A stretch of DNA of 34,479 nucleotides, from contig JAJRSW010000032.1 in assembly GCA_024278595.1 (NCBI GenBank), positions 1 to 34,479 on the forward strand. The letters are read 5' to 3'. The notes below the pieces were generated by a model. That model had not been told where the DNA came from. It made no database searches and saw only the letters and a program-made list of their open reading frames with translations. The DNA comes from Fidelibacterota bacterium. GTDB taxonomy: Bacteria > Fidelibacterota > UBA8477 > JABMPR01. Below, one piece after another: positions 9,042-17,093 of the stretch. The stretch's first letter is position 1. Each line of letters opens with the position of its first letter. Made by a program: the position numbers and the translations under genes.

Positions 9042-9944
9042 ATGAGATATGAATATACTCAATCGCTTAGTCTGGATCATGAAGATCTGTCTAAGGTTGA
9101 TCTGCATTCACTTTTAAATATCATGAATATTCTAATCAGCCTTTTTTATCAGGCAGGTAGGGCGATCGGAGATAGAGATCGACTCGAGCCTGCCATAGAG
9201 AAGGTCTATGTTATTGTAGAATTTATGCAGGACAGTTCGCGGATAAAAGGCTACCTGGAAAATTTCAAAGAATTCAAGACCATAACTTTGGACACGCTCA
9301 AGCGAGTTGAAGAGGATTTCCCAGATCGTTACAATGCCCGAGTCGCCGAAGAGGTTGAAAGTGTGATCAATATCCTTGAAATTCGGAGCATCGAGTGGCT
9401 CAAACGGGTTGAACACCCACAACAGTGGGATGTGTTGGAAGTGAGGCGCTTGAAGCAGAACTTTCTTGATGTTTTTAAGGCTGTTGAAAAATATAGTCAA
9501 GGTCGTTATCGTATTGTTGAGCGCCCCGAAGAACATGGAAGTGATGATTATCTCATCGAATTAGCCTTCCGATCTAAGCAGAAGAATGTTGTTTATATCC
9601 CCTCCGTATTTCAGGATGTTATGCGTGATACACTACTTAATGCTCGGAAATATACGCCTCTGGGGGGACATATCAGTGGTGTGCTTTCTACTAACAGGGA
9701 TTCAATTCTCTGGGAAGTAAAGGATGATGGGATCGGTATTCCCGAAGTTGACTTGCCCCGAATTATAGAATTGGGGTTCAGAGCTGGAAATGTCACTGAC
9801 CGACGTACCATGGGAGCTGGATTTGGGCTAACTAAGGCCTACCTGGTGGCCAAACAATTCTCAGGACGTATGTGGATCGATTCAGAAGTCGGTAAAGGTA
9901 CTTTGCTCACAATCGAGATTCCATTTCCCGATGTGAAAATGTGA
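9042..9944 (+). CDS. Sensor histidine kinase-type ATPase protein
   Basis: A 300-residue cytosolic protein with a clear C-terminal HATPase domain: N box DTLLNARKYTP (Asn200), G1 box DDGIGIPE (Asp228, Gly230, Gly232), G2 box GAGFGLTKAYLVAKQ (258-272), and the usual ending GKGTLLTIEIPF. The first 170 residues are helical and lack a canonical HisKA motif. LHSLLNIMNIL (His22) might be the phosphoacceptor, but this is speculative. There are no membrane segments or sensory domain, so input must come from a partner. AGGGGAG lies about nine bases before the ATG. No response-regulator gene is adjacent, which makes it an orphan kinase. Confidence 0.85.
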   Translation: MRYEYTQSLSLDHEDLSKVDLHSLLNIMNILISLFYQAGRAIGDRDRLEPAIEKVYVIVEFMQDSSRIKGYLENFKEFKTITLDTLKRVEEDFPDRYNARVAEEVESVINILEIRSIEWLKRVEHPQQWDVLEVRRLKQNFLDVFKAVEKYSQGRYRIVERPEEHGSDDYLIELAFRSKQKNVVYIPSVFQDVMRDTLLNARKYTPLGGHISGVLSTNRDSILWEVKDDGIGIPEVDLPRIIELGFRAGNVTDRRTMGAGFGLTKAYLVAKQFSGRMWIDSEVGKGTLLTIEIPFPDVKM

Positions 9945-10138
9945 TTTCGAACGGTAGTTATATCAATTGGACCTCAAAATTGCGTTATAAGTTCAAAATA
10001 TTACCTCGTTCCCAAGCTTGGTGGTCTCGCAAAAACACCCTCTCGTAGAGATCGCAGAGCCACAAAACGTTGTTATTTGGTGGGTTAGGTGTACATGCCG
10101 CAAGTGGCTGTTTTTGTGTTTTTCAAATACTTTTTGCT

Positions 10139-10813
10139 GCTGACGGTTCCAGGATAGGCTTTAGAGGTATTGATCGGGATATTACCCAACAGGTCGAAGC
10201 TGAAGAACAATTACAGGCATCTGAAGAGAAGTATAAACTGATCTCAGAACAACTCACCCATTCCAACAATCTAAAAGCACTGTTGCTGGATGTGATAACT
10301 CATGATCTGAAGAATCCCGCCGGGGTAATAAAGTCCTGTGCGGCGTTACATGACAATGAGTTCGAGGATAATGAATATTTGCAGTTGATCAAATCATCTT
10401 CCGAAAAATTATTTTCGGTCATTGATAATGCCGTCACCTTGTCACAGTTGAGCCTGGGCGAAAGTATCGAACTAAGTCCCATGGATCTGGTGCCCCTGGT
10501 AAATGATGTGACCCAACTCGATCAAGCCCTGGCACGCGAAAAAGGATTAGAGCTAATCCTTGATCTACCCGAATCGCTACAGGTAAATACTAATCCTATT
10601 ATTAGGGAAGTATTCGAAAATTATTTGAGTAACGCCTGCAAATATGCCCAGGCTGGGAAACGGATCCTGGTCCGTATCAAGCAGTTTGAAACGGAGGTGG
10701 TCTGCGAAGTTTTGGACTGGGGGACAGCTATTCCAAGCGAAGAACAGGAATCGATATTTGACCGGAAAACTCAGTTGGATCCCACAACTGCCAGAAGGCC
10801 TCCAGACTTTTAA
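10139..10813 (+). pseudogene. Truncated PAS/histidine kinase remnant
   Basis: A reading frame open from a TTG at 10070 to 10813 encodes the end of a PAS/PAC domain (DGSRIGFRGIDRDIT), a HisKA helix with phosphoacceptor DVITHDLKNPAG (His78 counted from the TTG) and an HATPase N box ENYLSNACKYAQ (Asn188). It stops just after a weak G1 region (LDWGTAIPSEEQESIFDR). The G2 box and the ATP lid are missing, as is the start of the PAS domain, and the first 20 or so residues from the TTG do not look like kinase sequence. Both ends are therefore lost. Downstream bases to 10900 hold no recognisable continuation in another frame. It is most likely a dead relative of a PAS histidine kinase. Confidence 0.75.
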
Positions 10814-10939
10814 GCCTGCCAAGCTAACCTTTCAGGCGTTAGGAAGGTTTTCTGAGATATCCACCTTTGTTAAGTAGCCCGCTAACAGTTCCCTGATCAA
10901 AGCCGACCAATGGGAGCTGATCACCTCTGCCGGAGCTTG

Positions 10940-11216
10940 AGATCGATCACTATTTTAATAACAGACATTTTCCAGAGATCGTGTGCCGGCCCAGGGCCGC
11001 CTGGTTTATCTGTATCAGCACTGAACAGACCAGTCTCAGAGATCGCACCGCTGAGTGGGTCACAGGACCATAGCAGATCACCACCTTAAGGGCTGCTGAC
11101 AATGGCACCCCGCACGACCATGGTCGTTGATCCGCCTCCATCCAGATTAATGCCCTGGTAGATGCCCCCTTCCGGGACCTGCGGGAGTGCTGGTCAAGTA
11201 ATCCGCAACATCAGCG
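10940..11216 (-). pseudogene. Decayed phosphodiester glycosidase (NAGPA-like) fragment
   Basis: Read on the minus strand, 11154-11110 encodes GINLDGGGSTTMVVR, the hallmark motif of the phosphodiester glycosidase/NAGPA family (secreted enzymes acting on phosphodiester-linked sugars). The same frame runs into an in-frame TAA at 11088-11086. It then continues as DLLWSCDPLSGAISETGLFS, which resembles a bacterial Ig-like segment. Upstream, DVADYL (from 11212) fits the helix expected before the motif but lies in another frame, so there is a frameshift as well. No full-length frame exists. The motif is strong evidence for the family; the Ig-like reading is inference. Confidence 0.65.
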
Positions 11217-11396
11217 TAGTGGGGCGTAGCCCCTAAGTCGAGGGATATCTATCTTTCGCAACGGTAACAGAAAGTAAGATATTACGAATAACATGAGCCG
11301 GTTTAATAGTGGCTGATTAGGGGGTGAAAACTATGCCCGAAAAATCGAATAATTATTGCACATGGATGCTAATTATTAAAACGCCCTGCATGGTAA
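11217..11396. other. Gap between pseudogene strip and hydrogenase operon
   Basis: No gene is visible. GGGGC GTA GCCCC at 11221-11233 is a short perfect hairpin. No clear terminator for the leftward hydrogenase operon is visible immediately after its last stop. Confidence 0.4.
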
Positions 11397-11879
11397 TTAA
11401 TGCTGTTGATTGATTCCAGTAGATATCCAGGACTGAAGGATTTGGTCAGTTTCTGCTAATGCTTTTGGGATCAAAGCCCTAACTTTAGGACTCAAACCCA
11501 TGCCCATATCAAGATTGTCTGGAGGAATACCGATTAAGGCAATTTTCCGGGGCATTTTTTCATGTAATTTAGCCAGTGATAACAATTCACTTAATCCGAT
11601 CTGGTGTGAAGACAATTTTCTGTGAATAAAGGATGGAAGATCAGACCCCTGGTAGCTATACACTTCAGCGTCATATTCCACTGGTATAATGGCATCCAGG
11701 ATCAATAAACATTCTGGAGATTCAAAATAATCCAGCAAATAAATTCCCTGAGTTCCACCATCAATAAAATTGACATAATCCGGATAGGAATTATACTCAG
11801 GTAATTGTCTAACCATCTCAACTCCGAAGCCTTCATCCCCGAAGATGATATTTCCTAAGCCCAAAACATTGATCACCAT
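11397..11879 (-). CDS. hyaD: NiFe-hydrogenase maturation endopeptidase
   Basis: A 160-residue protease that clips the C-terminal tail of the hydrogenase large subunit after nickel insertion. The start VLGLGNIIFGDEGFGVE is diagnostic. The three nickel-sensing residues of the family are present: Glu16 (GDEG), Asp62 (LDA) and His92 (SSHQ). Length matches HyaD/HupD. It is the last gene of the leftward hydrogenase operon, 109 bases after the cytochrome b gene. That gap contains a strong hairpin (11935-11968), so its expression may differ from that of the upstream genes. Its expected substrate, a tail of 15 residues after His555 of the large subunit, is encoded two genes upstream. Confidence 0.95.
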   Translation of the reverse strand: MVINVLGLGNIIFGDEGFGVEMVRQLPEYNSYPDYVNFIDGGTQGIYLLDYFESPECLLILDAIIPVEYDAEVYSYQGSDLPSFIHRKLSSHQIGLSELLSLAKLHEKMPRKIALIGIPPDNLDMGMGLSPKVRALIPKALAETDQILQSWISTGINQQH

Positions 11880-11934
11880 TGCCTGTTTTCCCTATTGGTT
11901 GTGGTGTGGATAGATGATTAAGTTGTAATGAAGA

Positions 11935-11968
11935 GTCTGGGCAATCTTAAGTCAAAGATCGCCCAGAC
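11935..11968 (-). promoter_or_regulatory. Long hairpin between hyaC and hyaD
   Basis: GTCTGGGCAATCTT (11935-11948) pairs with AAGATCGCCCAGAC (11955-11968): 14 positions with one mismatch and a six-base loop. It lies in the 109-base gap between the cytochrome b and protease genes. In the direction of transcription (minus) it is followed by TCTTCATT, not a uniform U run, so it is more likely an RNA-processing or stability element, or a leaky terminator, than a strong terminator. Confidence 0.55.
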
Positions 11969-11988
11969 CTGTGAAATGATAGACGGAT

Positions 11989-12675
11989 TTACTCTTCTAA
12001 TTCTACCTTATATCCGGTTATCATCGAAGATGTAACACTGGTTCGATCAACTATATCGTGCCTGACCACAGCATAGATATGAGTAATAAAAAACACTGGG
12101 AACAGCCAGGCGGTTAAATGATGGATACTGTGCAGATTGTAACTGCTACCGACCAATGGGATCACCCAGCCGAATAGGACTGCAAGAAATCCTCCGGGAT
12201 TATTTTCACTATACAAGGCAAATCCGGTTATAATCATGATGATCGATCCGCAAAGTACGAAAATAAAATACATGATCGCAGCCACCGGGTTATGTCCCAT
12301 ATAATGGGGTTCCTTACTGGTCAGGAACAGGTAACTGGCCATTTGCTCTTTAAAAGGTTTACCCCACCATTTAAATTTCCAGGGTTTAAACCCTCCGAAT
12401 CGAGCGTATTTATCTCCACCAAACAATGCCCAGTACATTCGGAAGATGAAGTTAGCGAAGAACAGATAGGCACTGCTAAGATGAATATAGCGCAGCCAGG
12501 CCATACCATGATACCAGGTAGCCTCTCCTCCTTGAGGGGCACTAAATAATGGTGAGGCAAAATACAATCCGGTCAAGAACAAAATTGATACGAGAATTGC
12601 ATTTATCCAATGATATATTCTGACGGGCAAGCGCCAGATATACCGTTCTTTAACAAGGTTCACGTTTGCCATCAT
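11989..12675 (-). CDS. hyaC: NiFe-hydrogenase b-type cytochrome subunit
   Basis: A 228-residue, four-helix membrane cytochrome b that anchors the hydrogenase and passes electrons from H2 to the quinone pool. Candidate heme ligands sit where the family has them: His22 (RIYHW, helix 1), His65 (RYIHLSS, helix 2), and His182/185/186 with His199 (LHSIHHLTAW ... FFITHIYA). The likely start is the second ATG (residue 2), because GGAGG lies five bases before it and only two before the first. It begins 10 bases after the large subunit stop. Its presence makes the complex a respiratory uptake enzyme rather than a soluble one. Confidence 0.95.
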   Translation of the reverse strand: MMANVNLVKERYIWRLPVRIYHWINAILVSILFLTGLYFASPLFSAPQGGEATWYHGMAWLRYIHLSSAYLFFANFIFRMYWALFGGDKYARFGGFKPWKFKWWGKPFKEQMASYLFLTSKEPHYMGHNPVAAIMYFIFVLCGSIIMIITGFALYSENNPGGFLAVLFGWVIPLVGSSYNLHSIHHLTAWLFPVFFITHIYAVVRHDIVDRTSVTSSMITGYKVELEE

Positions 12676-12684
12676 ATCCTCCCA

Positions 12685-14397
12685 TCAGACAATTTTTACA
12701 GTTGTTATTTCATTTCCGTTCATGTCCATGATGTGGGATGCACAGGCTAAACAGGGATCAAAGGAATGAATTGTCCTGAGTACCTCCAGGGGTTGTTCAG
12801 GATCCTCCATGGGAGTATTTGCCAGGGCCGCTTCGTATGCTCCAGGTTGGCCTTTACCATCTCTGGGAGATGCGTTCCATGTTGAAGGAACAACGATCTG
12901 ATAATCAAGAATTTTTTTATCTTTGATATGAATCCAATGAGCCAGGGCCCCTCTGGGTGCCTCAGTGTATCCAAAACCCTTACATTCCTTGGGCCAGCGT
13001 TCCGGATCCCATAGATCATTGTTGAAAACCTGGTAATCACCGGCCTTTATATTGTCAATCAGCTGATTATAGAATTTTGACATAAAACCCGCCGTCTGCT
13101 TACATTCGATTCCCCGAGCAGCCGTACGTCCCAGAGTGGAAAACAAAGCTTCGGGACCCACATCCAAGGCTCCTAAAACTCCATTCACCGTATCCACTAT
13201 CATGGGCTCCTGTTTGGCGTATTGAAGCAGAACACGCGCCAAGGGTCCCACTTCCATGGGATTACCTTTCCAGCGAGGAGCCTTTAGCCAGCTATATTTA
13301 TGATCAGTATCCAGATACTCATAGGGGAGATCAGGCCCTACATATTTGGGATTAGTTTCACCTTCCCAGGGATGTAGGGCGGCTTGATCACCTTTTGAAT
13401 AGGTGTACCAGCTACGGGCGATTTCCTCTTGTACCTGTCCCATGTCAGCCAGGTCAATTTCGTGAATGGTAGCTAGATCCTTACCCAGAATAGCCCCCGA
13501 GGGCCATAAGCCGCTGGCAGGATCTGCGGTTTGTGGAAAATTGCCATATGACAGATAGTTTCCTAATCCTTCGCCGTGCAGCCACCCCTTATAATAACCG
13601 GCAATGGCGATCAAATCAGGTATGTAAACCTGGTCAATAAAGGTGGCTGTGTCATCAATTATCTTTTTAACCATATTCAGTTGCTGGATATTGATGGCAT
13701 TATCGCTGTTGGGATCAATTGCGCAGGTCATGCCACCAATTGTATAATTGGGGTGAGGATTTTTACCTCCAAAAACAGCATGTATTTTTACTATTTCCTT
13801 CTGAAAATCAAGTGCTTCCAGATAGTGTGCCACAGCAATCAGGTTAACCTCTGCAGGCAATTTGTAGGCTTTGTGTCCCCAATAGGCATTTGAGAATATG
13901 CCGAGTTGTCCACTTTCGACAAACTTGGTTAGGCGGGTCTGTAACTCCTTGAAGTAGCCTGGTGAGGACTTTGGCCAGGCAGATAGACTTTGGGCAATTC
14001 TAGAAGTTTCCTTTGGATCTGCACTTAGGGCACTGACCACGTCCACCCAGTCCAGGGCATGCAGATGGTAGAAATGAACCAGGTGATCCTGGGTATGCTG
14101 GGTTACATCAATCAGGTTACGAATTATACGTGCATTGGGTGGTATTTGAGCTCCGATTGCATCTTCCACACATCTTACTGACGTCAGGGCATGTACCGTA
14201 GTGCAAACGCCGCAAATTCTTTGGGTAAAAGCCCAGGCATCTCTGGGATCACGCCCCTTCAATATCAATTCCAGACCACGCCACATTGTGCCACTGCTAT
14301 AAGCATCCTTGATTACGTTATTCTCATCAAGAACAGCCTCAATTCTTAAGTGACCCTCTATGCGGGTGATTGGGTCGACAACAATTCTCTTACTCAT
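12685..14397 (-). CDS. hyaB: NiFe-hydrogenase large (catalytic) subunit, group 1
   Basis: A 570-residue large subunit bearing the NiFe(CN)2CO site. The N-terminal nickel-ligand motif is RICGVCTTVH (Cys62 and Cys65), and the C-terminal motif is DPCLACASH (Cys549, Cys552, His555). The 15 residues after His555 are the peptide removed by the maturation protease, encoded in the same operon. Length is normal for group 1. It starts four bases after the small subunit stop, with its ribosome-binding site overlapping that end. With the small subunit it oxidises H2 on the periplasmic side, being exported bound to the Tat-targeted partner. Hyp assembly genes are not in the window. Confidence 0.97.
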   Translation of the reverse strand: MSKRIVVDPITRIEGHLRIEAVLDENNVIKDAYSSGTMWRGLELILKGRDPRDAWAFTQRICGVCTTVHALTSVRCVEDAIGAQIPPNARIIRNLIDVTQHTQDHLVHFYHLHALDWVDVVSALSADPKETSRIAQSLSAWPKSSPGYFKELQTRLTKFVESGQLGIFSNAYWGHKAYKLPAEVNLIAVAHYLEALDFQKEIVKIHAVFGGKNPHPNYTIGGMTCAIDPNSDNAINIQQLNMVKKIIDDTATFIDQVYIPDLIAIAGYYKGWLHGEGLGNYLSYGNFPQTADPASGLWPSGAILGKDLATIHEIDLADMGQVQEEIARSWYTYSKGDQAALHPWEGETNPKYVGPDLPYEYLDTDHKYSWLKAPRWKGNPMEVGPLARVLLQYAKQEPMIVDTVNGVLGALDVGPEALFSTLGRTAARGIECKQTAGFMSKFYNQLIDNIKAGDYQVFNNDLWDPERWPKECKGFGYTEAPRGALAHWIHIKDKKILDYQIVVPSTWNASPRDGKGQPGAYEAALANTPMEDPEQPLEVLRTIHSFDPCLACASHIMDMNGNEITTVKIV

Positions 14398-14400
14398 ATC

Positions 14401-15492
14401 TTAACCCTCCTGTGTAGGATTTGAATCAGAATCATTTTTAGCTTTTTTGATTGCAGTACCAACAGCATGAACTGCCATACCAGCAGCAGCAGCGCCCACT
14501 GCATACATCCCGACCTTGTCAGCACCAGAATCGGAAGCTACAAATGGAACTTCAGCCAGACGCGTGTAAAAGGGTCCGTTATCCCAGAAACCAGGTTCGG
14601 AACATCCAATACAAGGATGTCCGGATTTGATTGGGAAACTCGTTCCCTCATTCCACATTATGGTCGAACAGGAATTATATGTTGTTGGCCCCTTGCACCC
14701 CATCTTATACAGGCACCAGCCTTTTCGAGTCCCTTCATCATCGAAATTTTCTACAAACATACCTGCGTCAAAGAATGGTCGCCGATAACATTTGTCATGT
14801 ATTCTGGTACCATAAAATGCTTTAGGCCGATTTAATCTGTCCAGCTCAGGCAATTTCCCGAAAGTTAATAAATGAGTGATAACGCCGGTCATAACTTCAG
14901 CAATCGGTGGACAACCCGGTACGTTGACGATCGGTTTGTTCTTGATAATTTTATGGATTGGTACTGCGCCAGTGGGGTTTGGTTTGGCATTCTGAACGCA
15001 ACCAAAGGATGCGCAGGAGCCCCATGAAATGACAGCCATGGCATTCTCGGCAGTTTCCTTTAGCATACTGGTAAAAGATTGACCGCCTACCATACAATAA
15101 ACACCATTGTCCTTTAATGGTGCATTGCCTTCCACAGCTAAGATATACTTCCCCTTATATTCCTCCATAATCTGTTTTCGAATCTCCTCAAACTGATGAC
15201 CAGCAGCAGCATTAAGAGTATCATCGTAATCCAGAGATATCATATTCAGGATCATATCCGCAGCGATAGGGTGAGAGGATCTAATAAACGATTCAGTACA
15301 ACAGGTGCATTCAAGTCCATGCAGCCAAAGCACCGGAATTCTTGGTTTGTGCTCCATGGCGTGAACGATTCTGGGTACTAATGCCGGTGCCAGTCCCAGA
15401 GAAACCGATATCAGACTGCAAAACTTTAAAAAGTCACGTCGCTCCACTCCCCGTGCCTTAAATACACCAGCAAAAGTCTCTATTTTCTTCAC
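14401..15492 (-). CDS. hyaA: NiFe-hydrogenase small subunit, O2-tolerant type
   Basis: A 363-residue Fe-S subunit with a twin-arginine leader (RRDFLK, residues 18-23) and a C-terminal membrane anchor (about 328-350). The proximal-cluster region has six cysteines: ECTCC (Cys62, Cys64, Cys65), GSCASFGC (Cys160, Cys165) and Cys194. These equal the six E. coli Hyd-1 ligands (17, 19, 20, 115, 120, 149 in mature numbering) with a constant offset of 45. The two extra cysteines (64 and 165) define the [4Fe-3S] cluster of O2-tolerant enzymes; standard enzymes have glycine there. Further cluster ligands lie in [16 protein letters not shown] and HPCIGC. The start is GTG with AGGAGG five bases upstream. 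Confidence 0.97.
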   Translation of the reverse strand: MKKIETFAGVFKARGVERRDFLKFCSLISVSLGLAPALVPRIVHAMEHKPRIPVLWLHGLECTCCTESFIRSSHPIAADMILNMISLDYDDTLNAAAGHQFEEIRKQIMEEYKGKYILAVEGNAPLKDNGVYCMVGGQSFTSMLKETAENAMAVISWGSCASFGCVQNAKPNPTGAVPIHKIIKNKPIVNVPGCPPIAEVMTGVITHLLTFGKLPELDRLNRPKAFYGTRIHDKCYRRPFFDAGMFVENFDDEGTRKGWCLYKMGCKGPTTYNSCSTIMWNEGTSFPIKSGHPCIGCSEPGFWDNGPFYTRLAEVPFVASDSGADKVGMYAVGAAAAGMAVHAVGTAIKKAKNDSDSNPTQEG

Positions 15493-15522
15493 AACAGCCT
15501 CCTCTATTAATTATGAAAATCT

Positions 15523-16038
15523 CTAACCCTCAAGCTCAGGTACGCTATGTATACAATGCCCCTGAATTCTTTTAACAATACAATCATACTCCAATGATTC
15601 ATGGCAACCCAGGCAGATAATATCCAGGTTCTGTTCTTCTTCGATCATTACAGTAATATATTTTTCCAATAATAGATTGAATTGAGTTTGCTCGTCCAGG
15701 GTTAAATTGAGTATGGCAGACAATTGCCTGCCACGAATAAGGTCATCATACTGCATTAGAAATGAGGTTCCGGCTTTGCGGATCGAGATTGAAACTGCTC
15801 TTCGGTCTTGGCGGGATTGTTTGCGGGATACAAATTTGATTTTAACCAAAATATCAATACTCTGGCTGACCGCAGCCCTTGATACTCCTAGCTTCTGGGC
15901 AATTTTATGTGCAGGTTGGGGACCGAGTAAATAGAGTATTTTCAAGATGCTTAGCTGATTTCGCGAGATATTTATAGACTCAAATTCCTTGATCATCTTT
16001 GGTCGCGCCAATTCATTGATCATCCGCGATAAAAACAA
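15523..16038 (-). CDS. MarR-type regulator with cysteine-rich tail
   Basis: A 171-residue winged-helix regulator. The recognition region reads PAHKIAQKLGVSRAAVSQSI (about 42-61), followed by the wing SRKQSRQDRRAVSISI, as in MarR proteins. The C-terminal tail is unusual: CLGCH (Cys142, Cys145, His146), Cys153 and His161-Cys162. Four cysteines in 21 residues suggest a zinc, Fe-S or thiol-disulfide sensing site. It is the first gene of the hydrogenase operon, 30 bases before the small subunit, so it probably controls the operon and itself. The frame opens at TTG (16038); an ATG six codons in (16023) is an alternative. Perfect palindromes lie at 16068-16082 and 16091-16107. Confidence 0.85.
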   Translation of the reverse strand: MFLSRMINELARPKMIKEFESINISRNQLSILKILYLLGPQPAHKIAQKLGVSRAAVSQSIDILVKIKFVSRKQSRQDRRAVSISIRKAGTSFLMQYDDLIRGRQLSAILNLTLDEQTQFNLLLEKYITVMIEEEQNLDIICLGCHESLEYDCIVKRIQGHCIHSVPELEG

Positions 16039-16067
16039 AATATTTTCGGCAATTTGAGTGGTAACCG

Positions 16068-16107
16068 GCTTAATAGTTAAGCTCCATAATAATTAATATA
16101 CTTAATT
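16068..16107. promoter_or_regulatory. Paired palindromes, likely MarR operator
   Basis: Two perfect inverted repeats lie 30 to 69 bases upstream of the regulator start: GCTTAATAGTTAAGC (16068-16082, six-base arms) and AATTAATATACTTAATT (16091-16107, six-base arms, five-base spacer). They share the TTAA-type core. A third palindrome, TTAATTAA, is at 16135-16142. AT-rich palindromes of this size are usual MarR targets. The 241-base divergent gap to the S1/P1 nuclease gene means that gene could also be affected. Confidence 0.55.
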
Positions 16108-16279
16108 ATATTCACTGACAGATACAAATGCAAGTTAATTAATGATATTATCACTCCCAAATTCAGCTTCTGAAAGAACTGGAAAGCTATTAATCTGACC
16201 CATGTTATAAATTACGAAAGCCTTCGTAAGACTCTTGTCCTACATTAGATTCATGCCATAATTATTAGGAGACTTCACC

Positions 16280-17029
16280 TTGCGCCATATTATCATGCTA
16301 CTCCTCTCTGCAAGCCTGTTACTTGGTTGGGGGAAAACCGGTCACCGGGTTATTGGAAAAATTGCTGAAGAAAATTTAAGCCCAGAAGCTAATGAAGCAA
16401 TCACTCAGCTTTTGGGTCACACCGACCTGGGCCGCATCGGGAACTGGGCTGATGAGGTAAAATCAGACCCCCAATGGGACCATTCCCATGACTGGCACTA
16501 CTGTACTGTTCTTGAAGGCCATGACTATGAGGGTCCGGAAGCCGGCGGGCGAGCCGTTCAAAAAGTGATTGAGTTTACGAAATTGTTGAAGAAAGGGACC
16601 CTGGGCAAACAGGACCAACTGGATGTTTTTCGCTTTATTGTTCATATCGTCGGCGATCTGCATCAACCTTTGCACGTCGGCAATGGAACTGATCGAGGCG
16701 GCAATGATGTCAAGGTAACCTGGTTTCGTGACCAGACCAACCTCCATCGGGTCTGGGATTCTCAGATGATCGATCACATGCAATACAGTTACACAGAATA
16801 CGCACAACAGATTCAGCTAGGACTAGGTGAGGTGGAGAAAACGGTCATGCTGAATGCTGACATTATGCAGTTTGTCAATACATCACGATCGATTCATCCA
16901 CAGGTCTATGAGATCGGGGATGGCAAACTTTCCTGGAAATATATCTACAAAAACCGGGAGTTGATGGAAGATCGCTTGCTGAAAGGGGGCTTTCACCTGG
17001 CAGCGATCCTGAATGATATTTATCAATAG
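16280..17029 (+). CDS. S1/P1-family secreted nuclease
   Basis: A 249-residue zinc-dependent nuclease. A short signal peptide (residues 1-16) should be cut just before Trp17, whose free amino group is a zinc ligand in this family. All nine expected zinc ligands can be matched: Trp17, His22 (WGKTGH), Asp58 (NWAD), His73, His122 and Asp126 (HIVGD), His132, His156 and Asp160 (NLHRVWD). It cleaves single-stranded DNA/RNA and 3'-nucleotides outside the cytoplasm, probably for phosphate or nucleoside salvage. The start is TTG with AGGAGA seven bases upstream; the ATG at 16295 is an alternative. The next gene frame overlaps its end. Confidence 0.93.
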   Translation: MRHIIMLLLSASLLLGWGKTGHRVIGKIAEENLSPEANEAITQLLGHTDLGRIGNWADEVKSDPQWDHSHDWHYCTVLEGHDYEGPEAGGRAVQKVIEFTKLLKKGTLGKQDQLDVFRFIVHIVGDLHQPLHVGNGTDRGGNDVKVTWFRDQTNLHRVWDSQMIDHMQYSYTEYAQQIQLGLGEVEKTVMLNADIMQFVNTSRSIHPQVYEIGDGKLSWKYIYKNRELMEDRLLKGGFHLAAILNDIYQ

Positions 17030-17093
17030 AATAGTTGCTTTACTGCTAAATGACCCGGTAGGAAAGGCTCCCAATATTTCGTTAGATCAAACG

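Noticed and set aside
10950-11141. Minus-strand open frame of 63 codons
   Set aside because: It is a shadow of the broken phosphodiester glycosidase; the family motif lies in a different frame of the same strand.
15598-15615. CLGCH in the MarR-type regulator as a c-type heme site
   Set aside because: Covalent heme attachment needs export to the periplasm. This protein has no signal peptide and is a DNA-binding regulator, so a metal or thiol site is more likely.
17013-17093. Upstream start for the patatin gene
   Set aside because: It overlaps the nuclease gene and puts 27 residues before a good signal peptide; the ATG at 17094 fits export better.
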